64,000 nucleotides of DNA from Sulfurospirillum sp964466465 (GCA_964466465.1 CAYXNJ010000002.1:1-64000), one strand, 5' to 3'. Positions 8,742-18,076 are shown, numbered from the stretch's first letter. Numbers and translations are program-made. The notes: generated by a model not told the origin, from the letters alone.

Positions 8742-10003
8742 GCACTCCCTTTGACCACCACGCAATTGCGTCCTTGCATTTTCGCTTCATACAGCGCATC
8801 ATCTGCAATTTTAAGGAGAGGCTCGATATTATGAGAACTTGGAATATGTACATACCCTCCCACACTGATGGTGACATGAATGAGCGATGTTTCATAATGT
8901 ATCTCTTTGGCTTCAACGGTAGATCTAATGCGTTCTGCTATGATAGATAACGCATGATCATCGCATCCTTCACACACGATCAAGAACTCTTCACCACCCA
9001 CACGTGCGACAAGATCATACTCTCTAGCAGACTCAATAATCAGTTTTGCAATCACTCGCAGTACTTCATCGCCTGCCATGTGTCCATAGGTATCATTAAT
9101 AGCCTTGAAATGGTCAATATCAAGCATAATCACACTGATAAATCCTTGATGTCTTAGTGCTTTAGCCACCAAGGTGTGCATCATTTCCATTGCATAATAA
9201 CGATTAGAGAGCCCCGTCAGACTATCGGTACTCGCAAGATGCAAGAGGCGTTCATCTCTCTCTTTGATCTGAGCAAGCATGGAATTAAAATGCTTATATA
9301 AGGTACCAAATTCATCTTTTTGCGTTACAGAAACAGAGGTAGCATAGTTTTTTGTCTTCGCAATGTTTTGAAATGTTTCAATCAAAGAGATAACAGGTGT
9401 AATAAAAGGCTTTTGAAACCACCATGAGAGCATAAAAATGATAGCTAACGTCGCCAATGAAATGGAAAATTGTATCGTCATAAAATCATACATCATCATT
9501 TCAAACTGTGCTGTATCGTTTGCAATCACCAACACACCAATGGTACTTCCTTCATATACAATAGGCTGTAAAATAGCCATTGCATGCTCACTGGTGTAGT
9601 GATAACGTTGTTGTTTCTCAAAAAGATTCTTTTGTTGGGATATTAGGAGCGATTCTAACTCGGTATTTAACGTGTCAACCTCTTTGGCTTTATGCGTTTG
9701 AGAATTAAAATGGCTCAGGATTTTACCCTCTTCATCCACAACCCAAGCACTCATGATATGAGAGTTATTTTCAAACGATGAAAGCATCTTTTTGGCACTG
9801 ATTTCATCACGAAATAACACTGAAGCTTGGATGTTAGTGCTCATAACATTGGTATATTGTTCAAGGTCATTTAAAGAGTGGGTGTATTGTGTTTTTTGCG
9901 TATAAAGGATAATGAGACACGAAGAGATAAACAGTGCAAGAGCAGCACTACAGGCTAAAAGCACTAACAACTTGTAACGAATACTCAAGTGCTGTAATAT
10001 CAT
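8732..10003 (-). CDS. Membrane diguanylate cyclase, YfiN-like
   Basis: 423 aa. The N-terminal transmembrane helix (about residues 11-31) is followed by a periplasmic domain of roughly 110 residues of CHASE8 type, a second helix (about 155-175), a HAMP linker and a GGDEF domain. The active site RVGGEEF near residue 335 is intact, so c-di-GMP synthesis from two GTP is expected. An RxxD inhibitory site was not seen in the usual place (FLIVCEGCDD follows). First gene of a three-gene operon with the YfiR-like protein and the TonB receptor, 12 bases from the aroC start on the same strand. Confidence 0.9.
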   Translation of the reverse strand: MILQHLSIRYKLLVLLACSAALALFISSCLIILYTQKTQYTHSLNDLEQYTNVMSTNIQASVLFRDEISAKKMLSSFENNSHIMSAWVVDEEGKILSHFNSQTHKAKEVDTLNTELESLLISQQKNLFEKQQRYHYTSEHAMAILQPIVYEGSTIGVLVIANDTAQFEMMMYDFMTIQFSISLATLAIIFMLSWWFQKPFITPVISLIETFQNIAKTKNYATSVSVTQKDEFGTLYKHFNSMLAQIKERDERLLHLASTDSLTGLSNRYYAMEMMHTLVAKALRHQGFISVIMLDIDHFKAINDTYGHMAGDEVLRVIAKLIIESAREYDLVARVGGEEFLIVCEGCDDHALSIIAERIRSTVEAKEIHYETSLIHVTISVGGYVHIPSSHNIEPLLKIADDALYEAKMQGRNCVVVKGSACA

Positions 10004-10015
10004 ACCTTATCTCTT

Positions 10016-11101
10016 TTATCCTTTAGTGTACACACGTTTGATGTGTTCCATATTAGCGCCAAGGTTCAGTAAAAGAAGATCAGCTATTACCAAAGCAGCC
10101 ATAGACTCAGCAACCACACTACCACGCACGGCAATGCACGGATCATGCCTGCCTTTGAGGTTGCAGGTTAACTCATTACCCTCTTTATCAATCGTCTCTT
10201 GTGAGATAAAAATAGAAGGCGTAGGTTTAAAATAGACTTTACAGCTAATGGTATCTCCATTGCTCATGCCACCTAAAATGCCACCGCTATGGTTGGTTAC
10301 AAATCCTTCTTTGGTGATGGCATCATTATTTTTTGAACCTGTCAGTGAAGAGGCACCAAAGCCTTCACCGATTTCAACGCCTTTAACGCCATTGATGCCC
10401 ATCATTGCTTCGGCTAAAAGAGCGTCAAGTTTGTAGTAAATCGGCTCACCAAGTCCTATAGGAGCACCAATAATTTGTACAAGCGCTACACCACCTACGG
10501 AGTCATGTGCGTTCTTAGCCTCTAAAATAGCCTCTTTTTGGGCTTCTTCCACACTGGCATCCAGAGCGTAAATCTCACTCTCACTCACACGTGAAAAATC
10601 ATAGCTTTTGGCTTCAATACCACCAATCGCGCAAATACCACTTTGCACTTTAATAGATAAAGAAGAAAGAAGTAACTTAGCAATCGCACCAGCTGCAACG
10701 CGTGCTGCGGTCTCTCTAGCACTAGAGCGCCCACCACCACGATAATCTCTGATGCCGTATTTGTGAAAGTAGGTAAAATCTGCGTGACCTGGACGGAAAA
10801 GGTCTTTGACACTGTCATAATCACCGCTTTTTTGATTTTCATTGAAAATCACCATAGCAATCGGTGTGCCTGTACTTTTACCTTCAAAAACACCGCTTAA
10901 AATCTCTATTTTATCGCCCTCTTTTCGGGCTGTTGCGTATTTGTTCTGACCTGGTTTTCGTCTATCTAACTCACTTTGTATAAAAGCTTCATCGATCTCT
11001 AAACCTGCTGGTACGCCATCGACGATACAGCCTAGAGCTCTGCCGTGTGATTCTCCAAATGTCGTAAAACTAAAATGTCTTCCAAATGTATTGCTACTCA
11101 T
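10016..11101 (-). CDS. aroC: Chorismate synthase
   Basis: 361 aa, full length. Converts 5-enolpyruvylshikimate-3-phosphate to chorismate using reduced FMN, the last step of the shikimate pathway. Signatures are GESHGRALGCIVDGVPAGL at the N-terminus, RGGGRSSARETAARVAAGAI in the middle and KGRHDPCIAVR near the end. The start overlaps the rnc stop (ATGA), so the genes are co-transcribed. Confidence 0.97.
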   Translation of the reverse strand: MSSNTFGRHFSFTTFGESHGRALGCIVDGVPAGLEIDEAFIQSELDRRKPGQNKYATARKEGDKIEILSGVFEGKSTGTPIAMVIFNENQKSGDYDSVKDLFRPGHADFTYFHKYGIRDYRGGGRSSARETAARVAAGAIAKLLLSSLSIKVQSGICAIGGIEAKSYDFSRVSESEIYALDASVEEAQKEAILEAKNAHDSVGGVALVQIIGAPIGLGEPIYYKLDALLAEAMMGINGVKGVEIGEGFGASSLTGSKNNDAITKEGFVTNHSGGILGGMSNGDTISCKVYFKPTPSIFISQETIDKEGNELTCNLKGRHDPCIAVRGSVVAESMAALVIADLLLLNLGANMEHIKRVYTKG

Positions 11102-11781
11102 CGGATCTCTTTTTTTAAGATGTCAAGGGCAAGCATCGCGGCTTTTTGTTGCGCCTCTTTTTTACTTTTTCCACTCGCAAGTGCTAGATCACGTCCACGA
11201 ACCGATACAGCTATTTCAAACTCTTTTTTATGGTCAGGTCCAAAGGAGCGTACCAAACGATATTCTGGTGTCATACCAAAATGTGCTTGCGTCAACTCTT
11301 GCAACGTCGTTTTATGGTCTCTAAAGATTGCATCCATATCGATTTTTGGGTATGCCTCTTCCAAAAGAGCAATCGCTAAATTTTTAGCTTTTTCAAGTCC
11401 TGCTTCAAGGTAAAGTGCTCCAATAATCGCTTCAAACGCATTGGAAAGTAAAGAAGGTTTTTCACGACCATTGTTATTTTCTTCCGCTAACGAGATGTAA
11501 ATGTACTCACCTAAATGAAGCAAGCGTGCCAGTTTCTCAAAACTTTTTTCATTGACAAGTGAAGCACGAAGTTTAGAGAGCTCACCTTCGGCTACTTCAG
11601 TAAATTCGTGGTAAAGATACTCACCAACGATGAGATCAAGTACCGCGTCGCCTAAAAACTCCAAGCGCTCGTTGTTGTAGGGTTGTTTAGAACTTTTGTG
11701 CGTAAGTGCCTCGATTATCAGATTTTGATCTCTAAACTGATAACCCAAACGCTTCTGTAACGCTTCTAGTCTTTTTTGCAT
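11098..11781 (-). CDS. rnc: Ribonuclease III
   Basis: 227 aa dsRNA endonuclease for rRNA precursor processing and mRNA turnover. The RNase III signature ERLEFLGDAVLDLIVGEYLY carries the catalytic acids, with a second acidic pair in NAFEAIIGALYLEAG. A double-stranded-RNA-binding domain occupies about residues 155-225. It is followed directly by aroC; about 100 bases of structured intergenic sequence separate it from rnhA upstream. Confidence 0.97.
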   Translation of the reverse strand: MQKRLEALQKRLGYQFRDQNLIIEALTHKSSKQPYNNERLEFLGDAVLDLIVGEYLYHEFTEVAEGELSKLRASLVNEKSFEKLARLLHLGEYIYISLAEENNNGREKPSLLSNAFEAIIGALYLEAGLEKAKNLAIALLEEAYPKIDMDAIFRDHKTTLQELTQAHFGMTPEYRLVRSFGPDHKKEFEIAVSVRGRDLALASGKSKKEAQQKAAMLALDILKKEIR

Positions 11782-11809
11782 TATCTTTCCTTTGTCATTT
11801 TTATGACGC

Positions 11810-11871
11810 TTTTAGGCAAAGCCTAAAAACTACGTTAGCCACTAGGGCACTAAAGCTAGCCTCTTCGAGGC
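11810..11871. repeat. Structured intergenic element with two hairpins between rnhA and rnc
   Basis: TTTTAGGC-AAA-GCCTAAAA (11810-11828) and GCCTC-TTC-GAGGC (11859-11871) form two compact hairpins in the 101-base gap. The outer ends also look like weak inverted repeats (GCTTTT facing AAAAGC). It may be a dispersed intergenic repeat or an mRNA processing/attenuation site, perhaps even an RNase III autoregulatory site upstream of rnc. Copy number in the genome cannot be seen here. Confidence 0.45.
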
Positions 11872-11882
11872 AGAAAAGCTAC

Positions 11883-12311
11883 TTAGCCTATTTTTACTTT
11901 GGTTGCTTCTTCTTTAGCGATTCTATCGCACATTTCATTCTCCACATGGCCATCGTGTCCTCTTACCCAAATGCCATGAACTTTATGGCTTTTTGAGACT
12001 TCAAGATAACGTTGCCATAGTTCTGGATTTTTCACTTTGGCAAAATTTTTACGCCTCCACCCCTCTAACCATTCGTTAATCCCTTTAATGACATAACTCG
12101 AATCACTGATAAGTGTTACATCACATGGCTCTTTAAGCGCTGCGAGTCCTTCGATAACCGCTAATAGTTCCATCTGGTTATTGGTAACATTTGCCATTCC
12201 ACCACTGACGATCTTTTCCACTGTCCCAAAACGTAAAATCGCGCAATAACCACCTGCTCCTGGATTTCCAAGAGAAGAACCATCACAGAAAAGAGATATT
12301 TTCTTCATCAT
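11883..12311 (-). CDS. rnhA: Ribonuclease HI
   Basis: 142 aa. Hydrolyses RNA in RNA-DNA hybrids. The DEDD active site is visible: D in FCDGSSLGNPGAGG, E in TNNQMELLAVIEG, D in LISDSSYVIKG, and the final D in ENEMCDRIAKEEA with the preceding GHDGHVEN loop. Two consecutive ATG codons (12311, 12308) are possible starts. The gene overlaps the end of the TPR gene by 29 bases. Confidence 0.95.
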   Translation of the reverse strand: MMKKISLFCDGSSLGNPGAGGYCAILRFGTVEKIVSGGMANVTNNQMELLAVIEGLAALKEPCDVTLISDSSYVIKGINEWLEGWRRKNFAKVKNPELWQRYLEVSKSHKVHGIWVRGHDGHVENEMCDRIAKEEATKVKIG

Positions 12312-13329
12312 CAGCTTTAATGAGCGTTGTTTGAATCGTTACAGTATCGATGCTTTGACAGTGAGGGCATCTGTAAAAATGGATAGGAAAAACCTGTTTA
12401 CACTCAAAACAGAGATACTCAAAACCAAGCCCTGCTTTGGTATAACCAATGTTGTGAAGTTTTCCAAGAACATCGAGTGCAAATGGTGCTTCTTGTTCTG
12501 TTTCCGTGTAAGGAATAAGCCCACGCGCCATAGCGACTTGCTGTACCAATGGATCTTTTGAGTCAACAATGTTGTAAACCATCGGATCGACATACCACAA
12601 AAGATCGATCATATTTTTAAATGGCAAGGTCTCAAAAAAAGAAGCTTCAATTTTAATGCCATTTTCTTGCATGTACTCAAACACTTTTCGTTTTAAAAAA
12701 GGAGCTATTTGGCAGAGCTCTAACAGTTTTTGAATTTTTTCACTCTCTTTGAGACGACTCTCTTTAATTGTAGCGAGTGCTTGTAGATAGGTTCTTTGAA
12801 GGGTAACTTTTGCACCCAACTCTTCCAGTGAATCAAGTACCTCTTCAGCCTTAGCGTACTCTTGAAGTTGTTCGTAGGCTACGGTTAAGTACTTCAAAGA
12901 TTCTTCGTTTCGTGGATGTAGGCGCAAAGACTCTAAAAAAACTTCTGAGCTGCGTCTTAGAAAGCCTGCCTTAAAATACGTTTTTCCAAGCGTAGAAAGC
13001 AGATACTGTTTTTCATCCTTTCCTTTAACGCGCTTCAGTGTCACCAGATAAATATTGATCGCTTTTTCATAATCACCGCTTTTTGCATATGCATGCGCAA
13101 GCAAAGCTAATGATTCAAGTGGAATAGAAGCATCTTCTAAAAGCTTTTTATACTCGTTTTCATCGGTGACAATCTCAAATTTTTTAACAAATTTATCGAT
13201 ACTTTGCTTCTCTTCTTTGCTTTTGAACACTCCCCACCAATAGTTGGAAAAAGAGATCACAAAGACAATCGCAAACAAAATGATGACACCAAAAAGAGGA
13301 TCGCGATACGCTATAAAAAAATTATCCAA
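12283..13329 (-). CDS. TPR-repeat membrane-anchored protein (LapB-like layout)
   Basis: About 348 aa from a TTG at 13329, which has AAGG 8 bases upstream; the longer frame would run into dnaG and lacks a ribosome-binding site. One N-terminal membrane helix (residues about 12-28) is followed by tetratricopeptide-like helices (LLAHAYAKSGDYEKAINIY and further units). A C-terminal rubredoxin-like zinc knuckle follows with C-x2-C (LCFECKQVF) and C-x2-C (YRCPHCQSI). This layout resembles LapB/YciM, which controls LPS synthesis in Enterobacteria, but identity is not certain. It sits between dnaG and rnhA, as in Campylobacter relatives. Confidence 0.8.
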   Translation of the reverse strand: MDNFFIAYRDPLFGVIILFAIVFVISFSNYWWGVFKSKEEKQSIDKFVKKFEIVTDENEYKKLLEDASIPLESLALLAHAYAKSGDYEKAINIYLVTLKRVKGKDEKQYLLSTLGKTYFKAGFLRRSSEVFLESLRLHPRNEESLKYLTVAYEQLQEYAKAEEVLDSLEELGAKVTLQRTYLQALATIKESRLKESEKIQKLLELCQIAPFLKRKVFEYMQENGIKIEASFFETLPFKNMIDLLWYVDPMVYNIVDSKDPLVQQVAMARGLIPYTETEQEAPFALDVLGKLHNIGYTKAGLGFEYLCFECKQVFPIHFYRCPHCQSIDTVTIQTTLIKADDEENISFL

Positions 13330-13367
13330 AACATAAACCTTCGCATGTAAAAGTTTGTAAAGATGTC

Positions 13368-13390
13368 TATTATAGCAAACTTGATATAAT
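13368..13390. promoter_or_regulatory. Overlapping divergent -10 elements between the TPR gene and dnaG
   Basis: TATAAT at 13385-13390 reads toward dnaG only 6 bases before its ATG, implying a very short leader or translation from another start. A second, near-palindromic TATTAT/TATAAT at 13368-13374 could serve either direction. No convincing -35 box was found for either. Confidence 0.35.
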
Positions 13391-13396
13391 AAGACC

Positions 13397-15058
13397 ATGA
13401 TAGATAAAACATCCATAGAAAACCTCAAACAACGACTTGATATTGTTGATGTCGTAGGCTCCTATTTGGAGCTGAAAAAAAACGGTGCAAACTATAAATG
13501 CGTATGCCCTTTTCACAACGATACAACACCTAGCCTTGTTGTGAGTCCATCAAAACAGATTTACCATTGTTTTGCCTGTGGCGCAGGTGGAGATAGCATC
13601 AAATTTGTCATGGAATATGAAAAGCTAACTTACCCTGAAACCATTGAAAAATTGGCAAATATGGTTAACTTTTCACTCACCTATACAACCAACGAAGGTA
13701 TCAAAAAAGAAGATCGTAAACTGATGGAAACGCTCAATCTTTTTTATGTCAAACAGCTCGACAAAACGCCTTTTGCCAAAGAGTACCTCGCCAAACGAGG
13801 CATTTCTGAAGCTTCAATTGAAAAATTTGAAATAGGCTATGCTCCTGCTTCATTTGCGACACTTGATTTCTTAAGCAGCCGTGGTTACGCCATGAGTGAG
13901 AGCATCGAGTATGGTGTAGCAGGCATTGGTGAGAGCAATCAACCCTATGCACGATTCATAGAACGGGTTACCTTTCCTATCTATACGCCGAGCAACAGGC
14001 TTGTTGGGTTTGGTGGCCGCACCCTTTCGAATCATCCAGCAAAATATGTGAATTCGCCTCAAACCAAGCATTTTAATAAATCCCAACTACTCTATGGGTA
14101 TCACCTTGCAAAAGAGAGCATTCATAAACGAAAAACCATCATCATCACCGAGGGTTACCTCGATGTCATCATGCTCCATCAAGCGGGATTTACCCATGCA
14201 GTGGCAACACTTGGAACAGCACTGACCAACGAGCATATTCCGCTCATAACCAGAGGTGATCCTGAAGTGATTGTGGCGTATGATGGCGATGATGCGGGTA
14301 TCAATGCAGCACTTAAAGCTTCATTGCTTTTAAGTGGTCACGGTATAAAGGGAGGCGTTGTTCTTTTTGGCAATGGAATGGACCCTGCCGATATGGTACA
14401 AAACAACCTCATTGATGCACTCAATCATCTTTTCCGTACACCGCAGCCCTTCATTGAGTTTGCATTAGAGCGTATGGTTAAAAAGTACAATCTCAAAGAT
14501 CCTTTAGCTAAACAGCAAGCGCTCAATGAGGCAATGAGTTATCTTAAAACCCTCCCACAGGCTATTCAAGAAAGCTATACAGGAATGCTCTCTGAAAAAC
14601 TGGGCTTGCATCACAATTTGGTGAAAATTCAAACGCATCAAAAACCTCAAAGACTCGATAAAAAAGAGCGTGTGTTTGAAGATATGCTAGAGCTTACCAT
14701 TATCAAAACGATTCTCAGTGAGCCAAGTCTCATTGACACCGTTCTTGATACCATCGATAGTTCGATGTTCAAGACACACCAAGAGGAGTTTTCGCTGCTT
14801 TTGGAGAATCAATTTGAACATCCAAAACTCAGACGCATTATGCTCTGGGAAGATATTAAGGTGTACGATGAAAAAGCATTGATCGCGTCAATGGTGGCAT
14901 TTTTATACCACTACTACAACGAAAAATTCCAAGAAATTAAAATGGCAAAAGAGCTGAGTTATGATAAAAAACAGTTCTTGATCCGAAAAATTCAAGAAAA
15001 AATGATGAAATTAAAACAAGGTGAATTGGTTCCGTATGAAAGCATTAGTACTCTATAG
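13397..15058 (+). CDS. dnaG: DNA primase
   Basis: 553 aa, the replication primase. CHC2 zinc finger (CPFHNDTTPSL ... YHCFACGAGGD, residues about 38-65), then the catalytic core with the Toprim motifs ITEGYLDVI and AYDGDDAG, then a C-terminal helicase-interaction region. Length is typical of Campylobacterota. Its last codons overlap the start of the next gene by 23 bases. Confidence 0.97.
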   Translation: MIDKTSIENLKQRLDIVDVVGSYLELKKNGANYKCVCPFHNDTTPSLVVSPSKQIYHCFACGAGGDSIKFVMEYEKLTYPETIEKLANMVNFSLTYTTNEGIKKEDRKLMETLNLFYVKQLDKTPFAKEYLAKRGISEASIEKFEIGYAPASFATLDFLSSRGYAMSESIEYGVAGIGESNQPYARFIERVTFPIYTPSNRLVGFGGRTLSNHPAKYVNSPQTKHFNKSQLLYGYHLAKESIHKRKTIIITEGYLDVIMLHQAGFTHAVATLGTALTNEHIPLITRGDPEVIVAYDGDDAGINAALKASLLLSGHGIKGGVVLFGNGMDPADMVQNNLIDALNHLFRTPQPFIEFALERMVKKYNLKDPLAKQQALNEAMSYLKTLPQAIQESYTGMLSEKLGLHHNLVKIQTHQKPQRLDKKERVFEDMLELTIIKTILSEPSLIDTVLDTIDSSMFKTHQEEFSLLLENQFEHPKLRRIMLWEDIKVYDEKALIASMVAFLYHYYNEKFQEIKMAKELSYDKKQFLIRKIQEKMMKLKQGELVPYESISTL

Positions 15059-16019
15059 CGGCGGGCTTGACAGCATGCTCGCCATGAAACTTTTAACACG
15101 TCAGGGCATTGAAGTCATTGCCTTACACATTAACATTGGTTTTGGTGTCAAAGAAGACCATTTTGAAACGCTTAAGCGACGCGCCCAAATTGCAGGTGCC
15201 ACGCTAGAAGTCATCGATGTGCGTGACGAATACCTTCAAAAAGTGCTCTTTAGCCCCAAATACGGCTATGGTAAACAGTTTAACCCTTGCATTGACTGTC
15301 ATGGGTTTATGTTCAGTGTTGCAAAATCGCTTCTACCACGTTATGGCGCTTCATTTATCGCAACAGGAGAAGTCGTAGGACAGCGTCCTATGAGTCAAAA
15401 TAAAGATGCTCTACGACTCGTGAAAAAGATAGCGGATGATATTGATGAAGACCTGATTCTTCGCCCCTTATGTGCTCTTGTGATGGAAGAAACAAAACCA
15501 GAGCGTGAAGGCTGGGTGGATCGAAGCAAACTTTTAGGCATTAATGGGCGTGGACGTCATGCACAACTTGCTTTAGCGCAAGAGTTAGGCTGGGAAGATT
15601 ATCCAAGCCCAGCGGGTGGATGTTTGCTCACAGACGTTCAATTTAGTGCACGTTTGCGCGATTTTGTGGCCCATGATGACTTTGCAAAAGAAGATATCGA
15701 AATACTGAAAAATGGCAGACATTTTAGACTACCAGATGGCTCAAAACTCGTCATTGGACGTAATGAAAAAGAAAATGAGATCCTAGAAGCGTTGAATAAT
15801 CCAAAATTTACTCTTTTACAAGTCAATGAAGCGATGAGTGCGCCTTCTTCTTTACTCAGCCACAATGCCTCAAGCCCAGATGAAGCACTTGCGTGTCGTA
15901 TTGTACTGACATTTACAAAAGCCCTTCCAACACAAACTTATGCGCTTTATCTTGGCGAAAAAAGTGTAGAAGCATCTCCTTTTGAAAGTAAAGATGATGC
16001 TAAAAAATATCTTATATAG
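15036..16019 (+). CDS. PP-loop (ThiI/MnmA-like) ATP pyrophosphatase
   Basis: 327 aa from the ATG at 15036. A PP-loop SGGLDS lies at residues 8-13, so the protein adenylates a substrate as tRNA thiolation enzymes do. Two cysteines in CIDCHG could be catalytic or metal-binding. The middle holds GRGRHAQLALAQELG and PSPAGGCLL, features of a family often annotated as argininosuccinate-synthase-domain or MnmA-like. The C-terminal about 120 residues resemble the small RNA-binding module fused to such PP-loop domains. It lacks the extended MnmA body, so a different tRNA (or other) sulfur or nitrogen transfer is likely. Overlaps dnaG. Confidence 0.8.
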   Translation: MKALVLYSGGLDSMLAMKLLTRQGIEVIALHINIGFGVKEDHFETLKRRAQIAGATLEVIDVRDEYLQKVLFSPKYGYGKQFNPCIDCHGFMFSVAKSLLPRYGASFIATGEVVGQRPMSQNKDALRLVKKIADDIDEDLILRPLCALVMEETKPEREGWVDRSKLLGINGRGRHAQLALAQELGWEDYPSPAGGCLLTDVQFSARLRDFVAHDDFAKEDIEILKNGRHFRLPDGSKLVIGRNEKENEILEALNNPKFTLLQVNEAMSAPSSLLSHNASSPDEALACRIVLTFTKALPTQTYALYLGEKSVEASPFESKDDAKKYLI

Positions 16020-16079
16020 TTTTTTAAAGATAATTTTTGTACCATTTAATCTATAGAATTTAAATATGAGGATTATGAG

Positions 16080-16460
16080 ATGAGCTTATCAAATAAAATG
16101 ATTTTTTTAGTCGTTGACGATTCAAAAATATCACGTAAATGGCTTATTGAAATGATCCCAAAAAAAATTGTTGAAAATGCTGAAATTATCGAAGGCTGCG
16201 ATGGAGAAGAAGCGATAACACTTTATGAAAAACATCGACCTGATATCGTTTTTTTAGATATCACCATGCCTGTTATTGATGGTTTTGAAGCGCTTGAGCG
16301 CATTCGTGCCATCAACCCAGAAGCATTGGTCGTGATGATTTCGGCGGATCGCCAAAAAAGCACCAAAGAGAAGGTTTTGAGCCTTGGTGCTTCAGCCATT
16401 ATTTCCAAACCTATCGATGAAGAAGAGTTTAGAACAACACTGTTAAAGTTGGTATTTTAA
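16080..16460 (+). CDS. Stand-alone response regulator (CheY-like)
   Basis: 126 aa single receiver domain. Acidic pocket in VVDDSKISR, phospho-acceptor D in IVFLDITMPVIDG, switch S in VMISADRQ and K in IISKPIDEEE. First gene of a three-gene operon with a CheC-like phosphatase (no gap) and a GGDEF protein (2-base gap), so it is the probable substrate of that phosphatase. Confidence 0.92.
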   Translation: MSLSNKMIFLVVDDSKISRKWLIEMIPKKIVENAEIIEGCDGEEAITLYEKHRPDIVFLDITMPVIDGFEALERIRAINPEALVVMISADRQKSTKEKVLSLGASAIISKPIDEEEFRTTLLKLVF

Positions 16461-17060
16461 ATGACAAAACACTATTTTAATCCACAGCAAGAAGATGTTT
16501 TAAAGGAGTTGATTAACGTCTCATTTGGACTTTCAGCCTCTTTAATTGGTGATATGCTCGATAATCATGCCAAACTTCATATTCCTGAGATTTCAAGCAT
16601 TGATATTCACAAATTAGACGATAAAATTATCGAGGTTTTGGAAGAAGAGTATGAATTCTACCTCACTAAACAACGCTTTCTCGGCTCATTTAATGGTGAA
16701 GTACTCTTTGTGTTTAACAACTACTCTGCACGTGCATTTTGCAATCTTTTACTCAAACAAAATGTAGAAGATGAAGGTGATATTAAATCTTCCATTATGG
16801 AGCTGACCAATATTATTACCTCTGCGTGTATTGGCAAATTCTGTGAAATTATTCATGGAGAGACGATTTTTAAAGTGCCTTCTATTGAAAAACGCGAAAT
16901 TTCAGAGATGGACAAATACGAGAAAATTGAGGGATATGACAATGTTATTGTCATTAAAACGGCACTTGATATTGAAAAAGAGAATATCTTAGGGCACATG
17001 TTCATTCTTCTTAACAACGAGATGCTTGAGCAACTTAAAAGCACTATTGATAAGTTATAA
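16461..17060 (+). CDS. CheC-like phospho-receiver phosphatase
   Basis: 199 aa. Two copies of the CheC/CheX/FliY active-site pattern [DS]-x3-E-x2-N are visible: DVLKELIN near residue 13, followed 22 residues later by P as in CheC, and SSIMELTN near residue 112. Two sites mean a CheC-type rather than single-site CheX-type enzyme. Directly follows a receiver gene and precedes a diguanylate cyclase, so it probably sets the phosphorylation lifetime of the upstream receiver. Confidence 0.8.
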   Translation: MTKHYFNPQQEDVLKELINVSFGLSASLIGDMLDNHAKLHIPEISSIDIHKLDDKIIEVLEEEYEFYLTKQRFLGSFNGEVLFVFNNYSARAFCNLLLKQNVEDEGDIKSSIMELTNIITSACIGKFCEIIHGETIFKVPSIEKREISEMDKYEKIEGYDNVIVIKTALDIEKENILGHMFILLNNEMLEQLKSTIDKL

Positions 17061-17062
17061 TC

Positions 17063-18076
17063 ATGATAAATTGCGAAAAAATTATTGATTCCATTCATGT
17101 GGGTATTTTAACGATTGATGCTGATCTCAATATTTACTATGTCAACAAATGGTTCGCGGTACATAGCGATATTGAAGCTAACAGTTGTATTGGGAAAAAT
17201 CTCTTAAATTTGTTTGATCTCTCACCAGAACGTCTCAAATCTCTTAAACGCCATATCAAAACAGCGTTAACGCTTAATGGTCCTTCGTTTTTTACGGCAG
17301 ATTCTAACCACTATCTTTTTCCGATGAAAAACTCCATTACGACCAAATCTATTTTTGAATTTATGCAACAAGATGTCACTATCATTCCTTACAATCTTGA
17401 GAAAAAACAGGTAACGGTGCTTATTTATGATCAAACCAGTTTGATGGAAGAAAAAGCCAAATGCAATAAAGAAAGTGAAGAGCTCGCGCGTGCAATCAGA
17501 GTGGCTAACGCGACCATTAAAAAGCTTGAAACAGCTAAAAATAAACTGGTCAAACAAAAAGATATCATTTATAAACAAGCGCATTATGACCACCTCACGT
17601 CACTAGCCAATCGTACTCTGCTTAACCAAAGACTTCAACTCTTAGTCGAAAACAATCAAAGCAGTGGACGAAAATTTGGTGTACTCTTTTTAGACTTGGA
17701 TAACTTTAAAGAGATTAATGACTCACTCGGCCATGATGTAGGCGATATGATTTTGATTCATGTGGCAAAAACACTGCTACTGGCTACACGCAAAACGGAT
17801 ACGGTTGCGCGTTTTGGAGGCGATGAATTCATTATTTTAGTCGATGATATTGAAGATGAGAAGAGCCTTAAACATATTGCAAACAAACTGATTCAAGCCA
17901 TTGCACAACCTATTAGAGTGCGTCATCTTGACCTCGCGGTTACTACTAGCATTGGTATTAGTCTCTTTCCAAATCATGGAACGGACTTCAATCAACTCAT
18001 TAAAAACGCGGACCTCGCACTTTACGTCGCTAAAGCAGAAGGTCGCAATACCTATAAAATCCATCATCAATCTTAA
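17063..18076 (+). CDS. PAS-GGDEF diguanylate cyclase
   Basis: 337 aa, no membrane helix. An N-terminal PAS-like domain (HVGILTIDADLNIYYVNKWF) is followed by a coiled linker (about residues 125-170, rich in Lys/Glu) and a GGDEF domain with the intact active site RFGGDEFIIL and the DxLT motif DHLTSLANR. Third gene of the receiver/CheC/GGDEF operon; the output is expected to be c-di-GMP synthesis. Confidence 0.9.
   Translation: MINCEKIIDSIHVGILTIDADLNIYYVNKWFAVHSDIEANSCIGKNLLNLFDLSPERLKSLKRHIKTALTLNGPSFFTADSNHYLFPMKNSITTKSIFEFMQQDVTIIPYNLEKKQVTVLIYDQTSLMEEKAKCNKESEELARAIRVANATIKKLETAKNKLVKQKDIIYKQAHYDHLTSLANRTLLNQRLQLLVENNQSSGRKFGVLFLDLDNFKEINDSLGHDVGDMILIHVAKTLLLATRKTDTVARFGGDEFIILVDDIEDEKSLKHIANKLIQAIAQPIRVRHLDLAVTTSIGISLFPNHGTDFNQLIKNADLALYVAKAEGRNTYKIHHQS

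Noticed and set aside
13330..13428. Longer N-terminal extension of the TPR gene into dnaG.
   Set aside because: It would overlap the dnaG start on the opposite strand and has no ribosome-binding site; the TTG at 13329 has AAGG.
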